The translations under genes were made by a program, and so were the position numbers. From assembly GCA_002712005.1 (NCBI GenBank), contig PASP01000014.1, forward strand, positions 434,001-498,000: 64,000 nucleotides of DNA. The letters run 5' to 3'. Of this stretch, positions 60,537 to 64,000 are shown piece after piece. Below the pieces are notes generated by a model, which was not told the DNA's origin, did not search any database, and was given only the letters and a program-made list of their open reading frames with translations. Position 1 is the stretch's first letter. Each line of letters opens with the position of its first letter. Origin of the DNA: Halobacteriovoraceae bacterium. Lineage in GTDB: Bacteria > Bdellovibrionota > Bacteriovoracia > Bacteriovoracales > Bacteriovoracaceae.

Positions 60537-61795
60537 TGACTGCTTTAGTAATTATAGGGATTATTGTTTTTGCCCTTCTTGGAACACCTCTATTTATCAT
60601 CATGTCCTTAGCCGCGATGGTGGGATTTTATTTTTCTGAAATCCCATTAGTGGCCGTGTCTATTGAAATTAATAAAATTGCCTCACAGGCTACAATATTA
60701 ACCGTTCCGCTTTTCACCTTTGCTGGTTATTTGATGGCAGAGTCTGGCTCTCCTAAGCGATTACTTCGTTTGGCCGAAGCTACTTTGGGTTGGTTACCTG
60801 GAGGAGTTGCCATTGTTTCACTCGTAATCTGTGCTTTCTTTACTGCTTTTACGGGTGCTTCTGGGGTAACGATTATTGCACTTGGAGGGCTGCTATATCC
60901 TATTCTTAGTAATGAGGGTTATTCAGAAAAGTTTTCACTAGGTTTAATTACAACTTCGGGATCACTTGGTTTGTTATTCCCACCTTCTCTTCCAATTATT
61001 TTATATGGAATGGTTACTGGTGTAGATATTGAAAAGCTCTTCGTAGCGGGTATTATTCCAGGTTTTCTTCTCATCGTAATTCTCTCTATTTATTCTATAA
61101 AGAATGGAAGTGGTTCACTTTCAGTGAAGAAGTTTGATGCTAAAGAAGCTTTGGCAGCATTGCGTGGCTCATGGCTAGAAGTCTTATTACCTATAGGAGT
61201 CCTTGCTGGTATTTATAGTGGGAAGACGACCACAACGGAAGCCGCTGCTGTAACGGCCTTTTATATTCTCATCATCGAGTGTTTTGTATATAAGGACTTG
61301 AGTCTGTTTAAGGATATTCCCCGGGTGATTAAAGATTCAATGAGTCTAGTAGGGGGAATCCTTCTTATTCTTTGTTGTGCTCTTGGTTTTACCAACTGGC
61401 TCGTGGATGAAGAAATTCCGATGGAAATCCTCAGATTCATGCAAGAATATCTGACTAATAAATATTCCTTTTTACTCTTTCTCAATATCTTTTTACTGAT
61501 TGTTGGATCATTAATGGATATTTTTAGTGCCATTATTGTAGTTGTACCTCTCATTACACCTATTGCTGCAGAATTTGGAGTAGATCCTCTTCATTTGGCG
61601 ATTATCTTTCTAACCAACCTAGAGATTGGATACATTACTCCTCCTGTAGGGATTAATTTATTTATCAGTAGTTTTAGATTTAAAAAGCCAATAACAGAAC
61701 TTTATAGGGCATCTTTTCCGTTCCTGCTGCTTCTTCTTTTTGCTTTGGTTATAATAACTTATGTACCTAGTCTTACCTTGTGGTTAGTTAATTAA
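60536..61795 (+). CDS. TRAP large permease subunit DctM
   Basis: 419 residues with about 12 hydrophobic segments. DctM hallmarks: VPLFTFAGYLMAESG, TAFTGASGVTIIALGGLLYP, GSLGLLFPPSLPIILYG, and LTNLEIGYITPPVGINLFI. It uses the sodium gradient to import the ligand brought by the binding protein. Last gene of the transporter operon. Confidence 0.93.
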   Translation: MTALVIIGIIVFALLGTPLFIIMSLAAMVGFYFSEIPLVAVSIEINKIASQATILTVPLFTFAGYLMAESGSPKRLLRLAEATLGWLPGGVAIVSLVICAFFTAFTGASGVTIIALGGLLYPILSNEGYSEKFSLGLITTSGSLGLLFPPSLPIILYGMVTGVDIEKLFVAGIIPGFLLIVILSIYSIKNGSGSLSVKKFDAKEALAALRGSWLEVLLPIGVLAGIYSGKTTTTEAAAVTAFYILIIECFVYKDLSLFKDIPRVIKDSMSLVGGILLILCCALGFTNWLVDEEIPMEILRFMQEYLTNKYSFLLFLNIFLLIVGSLMDIFSAIIVVVPLITPIAAEFGVDPLHLAIIFLTNLEIGYITPPVGINLFISSFRFKKPITELYRASFPFLLLLLFALVIITYVPSLTLWLVN

Positions 61796-61832
61796 GTTAT
61801 AGGTAATTTGGATAGTTGCTAAAAGGATCAAT

Positions 61833-63491
61833 TTGAAGAAAGGTTTTTTTCATCACCCCATTTTATCAGGGTTGCTATGCTTACTTTTAATAGCAACCTC
61901 ATTGAAATTTGATCATGCTGTATTTGCAAAAAGCTCATCCCAAGAAAGTAATCGTTATTACAATTCAGTCTTTCTTGGAGAGAAGAACTTTGATCACTAT
62001 TCTGGACCTTTAGATCCAAGAATTGAGTTTAATGATCATACTGCGACAAAGAGTTTTCTTGATAAAATCTATTACGAATCTTTTTTTCATCAAAATCTAG
62101 AGCCTAATATTTTTGAGTGGGAAAAACTCTGGAATGAAGATCTTCCTCAAATGTCCTATTGTCCTAATGTCTACTTAAATGAACATATCGACTATATTCG
62201 CTATCTCTATCGGTTGATTTCAATTTCATATTTGTTTGAGTCGTTGAAGGATCACGCTAAACTTTCTTATAAGTTGGGATATAGTTCAAATGTATGTGAT
62301 TTGGACTGGAAAGAAGTTTTTGGAAAATGTAATCCAAAAGGGGAGGACATGGTTACTTTCTTGAGAAGGGCCAAGTATCGTTACCTAATTGGATTCGACC
62401 CTACCTCAGAAGGTTTACTTACTTTAAGTGAGGCTAAGAGTTGGGTTGGCCAGTTGCATGGAAAGCTCGACCCAGAAACGATTACAGGAAAACGACTAAC
62501 GGACTGGTGTACTGGTCAGGAAAATTGTGATGACTTCTCCTATGAGGAACTTAAGAAGGGGCTCTCCTCTATCTGTCAAAAAGACAAAGAGTTGATCCAT
62601 CGATATTGCTCAGAAGAGGATAGTCTCTATGGTATTTCATATTCGGATATACCTAAAGAGCTGCTCATTAATTCAAATGTTACAAGAGTGATTAATACAG
62701 GTGGATTTGCTGAAGCATGCTTGAATCGTTTTTCTCATTTGTTTGAAAATAGAGAAACATATTATCCTTGGCTGAAAGAGGCTTTCCCCATCATAAAAGA
62801 AAAGTTATCCAAAGAGGGGATGGACTATATTCAAGGAAGAATTTTTGTTCCTGGTGCGCTTAAAGAGTTTGATGACAGAGGCCTCACATCCTTTCTCTTT
62901 GTAAAGCCAACACCTAAACCCACTCCAAAGCCTACTACGGTACCCACGCCGAAGCCAACACCAAAGCCGGTTCCCGTTATTGCGAAAGTTGTTCCAACTC
63001 CGGTACCCACGCCTAAGCCGACACCAAAGCCTACGCCAAAGCCAACACCTAAACCTGAACTATCTGAGTTTGAAAAGGCCGTAACCAAGTTGGTTCGCTT
63101 TCAACTGAAAGAGTCTGATGTTGATATGGAGAAATTTAGTACTGAATATCCCCATATTAAAAGATTGGTTAAGGCCATTTCAGGACCATTGAAAGATTAT
63201 CAAACAAGAAAAGCTCTCAATGATATGAAGAAGTACGACAAGTTGGGATCTAAGGCCCAACCTGTTCGCCTACTTTTTCTAAAGTTATTAATTGATCAAG
63301 AGTCCCATACTGGACTTTGGAATATTGTTTCTGTTCTTGGAGATAAATTCTATGTGATTAATGACTTGGATAAGAAGAAGTTTCCCGTTGTTATAAAACT
63401 TCATAACTCTGCTGCAACAGATAATCGTTGGCAAGTAACCATTGTTTCAGAAAGAGATTTTATAAAAAAACAAAAAGAAAATAAGAAATAA
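61833..63491 (+). CDS. Secreted protein with Pro-Thr-Lys repeat linker
   Basis: 552 residues from TTG 61833 behind AAAAGGATCAATT. Signal peptide ([15 protein letters not shown]), a domain of about 330 residues with several cysteines and no family that I recognise, then a long PTPKP linker, and a C-terminal domain of about 120 residues ([19 protein letters not shown]). The linker could span peptidoglycan or space the two domains. Alone after the TRAP operon. Confidence 0.78.
   Translation: MKKGFFHHPILSGLLCLLLIATSLKFDHAVFAKSSSQESNRYYNSVFLGEKNFDHYSGPLDPRIEFNDHTATKSFLDKIYYESFFHQNLEPNIFEWEKLWNEDLPQMSYCPNVYLNEHIDYIRYLYRLISISYLFESLKDHAKLSYKLGYSSNVCDLDWKEVFGKCNPKGEDMVTFLRRAKYRYLIGFDPTSEGLLTLSEAKSWVGQLHGKLDPETITGKRLTDWCTGQENCDDFSYEELKKGLSSICQKDKELIHRYCSEEDSLYGISYSDIPKELLINSNVTRVINTGGFAEACLNRFSHLFENRETYYPWLKEAFPIIKEKLSKEGMDYIQGRIFVPGALKEFDDRGLTSFLFVKPTPKPTPKPTTVPTPKPTPKPVPVIAKVVPTPVPTPKPTPKPTPKPTPKPELSEFEKAVTKLVRFQLKESDVDMEKFSTEYPHIKRLVKAISGPLKDYQTRKALNDMKKYDKLGSKAQPVRLLFLKLLIDQESHTGLWNIVSVLGDKFYVINDLDKKKFPVVIKLHNSAATDNRWQVTIVSERDFIKKQKENKK
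62900..63057 (+). repeat. Pro-Thr-Lys-Pro coding tandem repeat
   Basis: Short repeats of ACxCCxAAGCC type encode PTPKPTPKP-type units (about 50 residues), interrupted by one stretch [14 protein letters not shown]. Synonymous codons vary between copies. Confidence 0.9.
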
Positions 63492-63516
63492 AAAAAGGGC
63501 CCCTAAAAGGGCCCTT
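63490..63516 (-). terminator. Terminator of the rightmost minus-strand gene
   Basis: AAGGGCCC (63495-63502), loop CTAAAA, GGGCCCTT (63509-63516). The A-run on the plus strand at 63490-63496 becomes T6 on the minus strand. It overlaps the end of the plus-strand gene. Confidence 0.85.
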
Positions 63517-63563
63517 ACAACTCGTTCACTTTTTGTTAGCGACTATATTGTTGTATGCGAAAA

Positions 63564-64000
63564 TTAGTATTTTTTAGCAATTTTCTTAAGTCTTCTTTTT
63601 ACTGAGCTTGAAAGGTCAAGAAGAAGTACGAAACCAGCATTTTCACCGTTTTCATCAGCTCCAACCATTGAGATATTACCGGCTCTAACTTTTCCAGAGT
63701 AGAAACGAGCTGTAACGATATTGTTAGTCCCAATATCAAGTCCCTCTACAGGTACGAATACACCAAAGAATTTCTTCCCTAGGTAAAAAGTCATGTTGTC
63801 CCAATTAGGGATAGAGAAAGCAACAGCTGGAAGTGCTCCTGAAGCTACACCTGGAAGATTTCTGTCTCCTGGAAGTTTCTGTGGATCAAGAAGAAGAAGA
63901 TCATCATTGAATACATCATCAAGAGATACATTGATTGACATTAGAGTTCCCGCAGAAGATAGATCAGGAGAAATTTCTAAGTAAGAATTATCATACTCAG
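63564..64000 (-). CDS. Hypothetical protein, 5' end outside window
   Basis: The frame stays open from 63941 to the right window edge with no stop (reading EYDNSYLEISPDLSSAGTL before the first Met), so the gene starts beyond the window and at least 144 codons are visible. The visible part is beta-strand rich (FYLGKKFFGVFVPV, NNIVTARFYSGKVRAGNISMVG) with a basic Lys-rich tail LKKIAKKY. No family recognised; it could be an outer-surface or envelope protein. Confidence 0.75.
   Translation of the reverse strand, partial: EYDNSYLEISPDLSSAGTLMSINVSLDDVFNDDLLLLDPQKLPGDRNLPGVASGALPAVAFSIPNWDNMTFYLGKKFFGVFVPVEGLDIGTNNIVTARFYSGKVRAGNISMVGADENGENAGFVLLLDLSSSVKRRLKKIAKKY

Noticed and set aside
62831-63088. 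Gly/Val-rich minus-strand open frame
   Set aside because: It is the antisense of the Pro-Thr-Lys repeat; such low-complexity frames arise from the repeat codons.
1-64000. CRISPR array, prophage or insertion sequence
   Set aside because: No regularly spaced repeat array, integrase, transposase or phage structural gene is visible; the only tandem array is the tRNA-Gly unit.

Overview
The window is AT-rich Gram-negative chromosome. It has lipoproteins, signal peptides, an RND/TolC efflux pair and outer-membrane barrels. Small free-standing genes are packed with short gaps and strong Rho-independent terminators. Several things fit a marine predatory member of the Bdellovibrionota (Bacteriovorax/Halobacteriovorax type): the low GC, the large share of secreted proteins of unknown function, the secreted hydrolases (M4 protease, endonuclease I, arginine deiminase) and the c-di-GMP parts (PilZ, PelD). 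This assignment is inference from style and gene content; no rRNA is present to confirm it.

Layout. 1-4532: a minus-strand marR-tolC-RND efflux operon behind a triple palindromic operator; the RND gene runs off the left edge. 4800-9521: an ABC-F ATPase, a YkgJ-type cysteine protein, an Spx/ArsC-like reductase, a PepSY-associated membrane protein, a DUF4920 protein and a Met-rich protein. 9745-17851: tRNA-Arg(TCT), an FAD oxidase, rsgA, a PilZ protein, a Rossmann oxidoreductase, a lipoprotein, a cyclophilin, recJ and a zinc-ribbon protein. 18008-22231: two paralogous secreted coiled-coil proteins, divergent from an M4 metalloprotease; both sides have sigma-54-type promoter sequences.

23414-36894 is the largest system: a variant Pel exopolysaccharide operon. 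Its order is PelA deacetylase, PelB, a receiver protein, PelD, PelE, a HEAT-repeat protein, PelF, PelG and a GH114/GH166-like glycosidase lipoprotein. The two enzymatic halves of PelA are separate genes at opposite ends of the operon. No PelC is evident, and the receiver and HEAT proteins are additions to the Pseudomonas set. After it, on the minus strand, lies a secreted protein-arginine deiminase with the full catalytic set.

39163-39619 holds tRNA-Gly(GCC) followed by two tandem 193-194 bp units, each ending in a copy of the tRNA 3' end. This resembles the rtT repeats behind E. coli tyrT. Then come a secreted LRR protein, a lysine-2,3-aminomutase/EpmB enzyme, a DEDD exonuclease, an lpd-E2 pair, two convergent paralogous secreted proteins, endonuclease I, rarA, rpsU, a eukaryote-like ileS, a FecR-like protein and maf. 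57543-57986 is a gene-free stretch rich in nested inverted repeats, probably a structured RNA. 57987-61795 is a TPAT-type TRAP transporter (TatT-TatP-DctQ-DctM). The window ends with a Pro-Thr-Lys-repeat secreted protein and a partial minus-strand gene that runs off the right edge.
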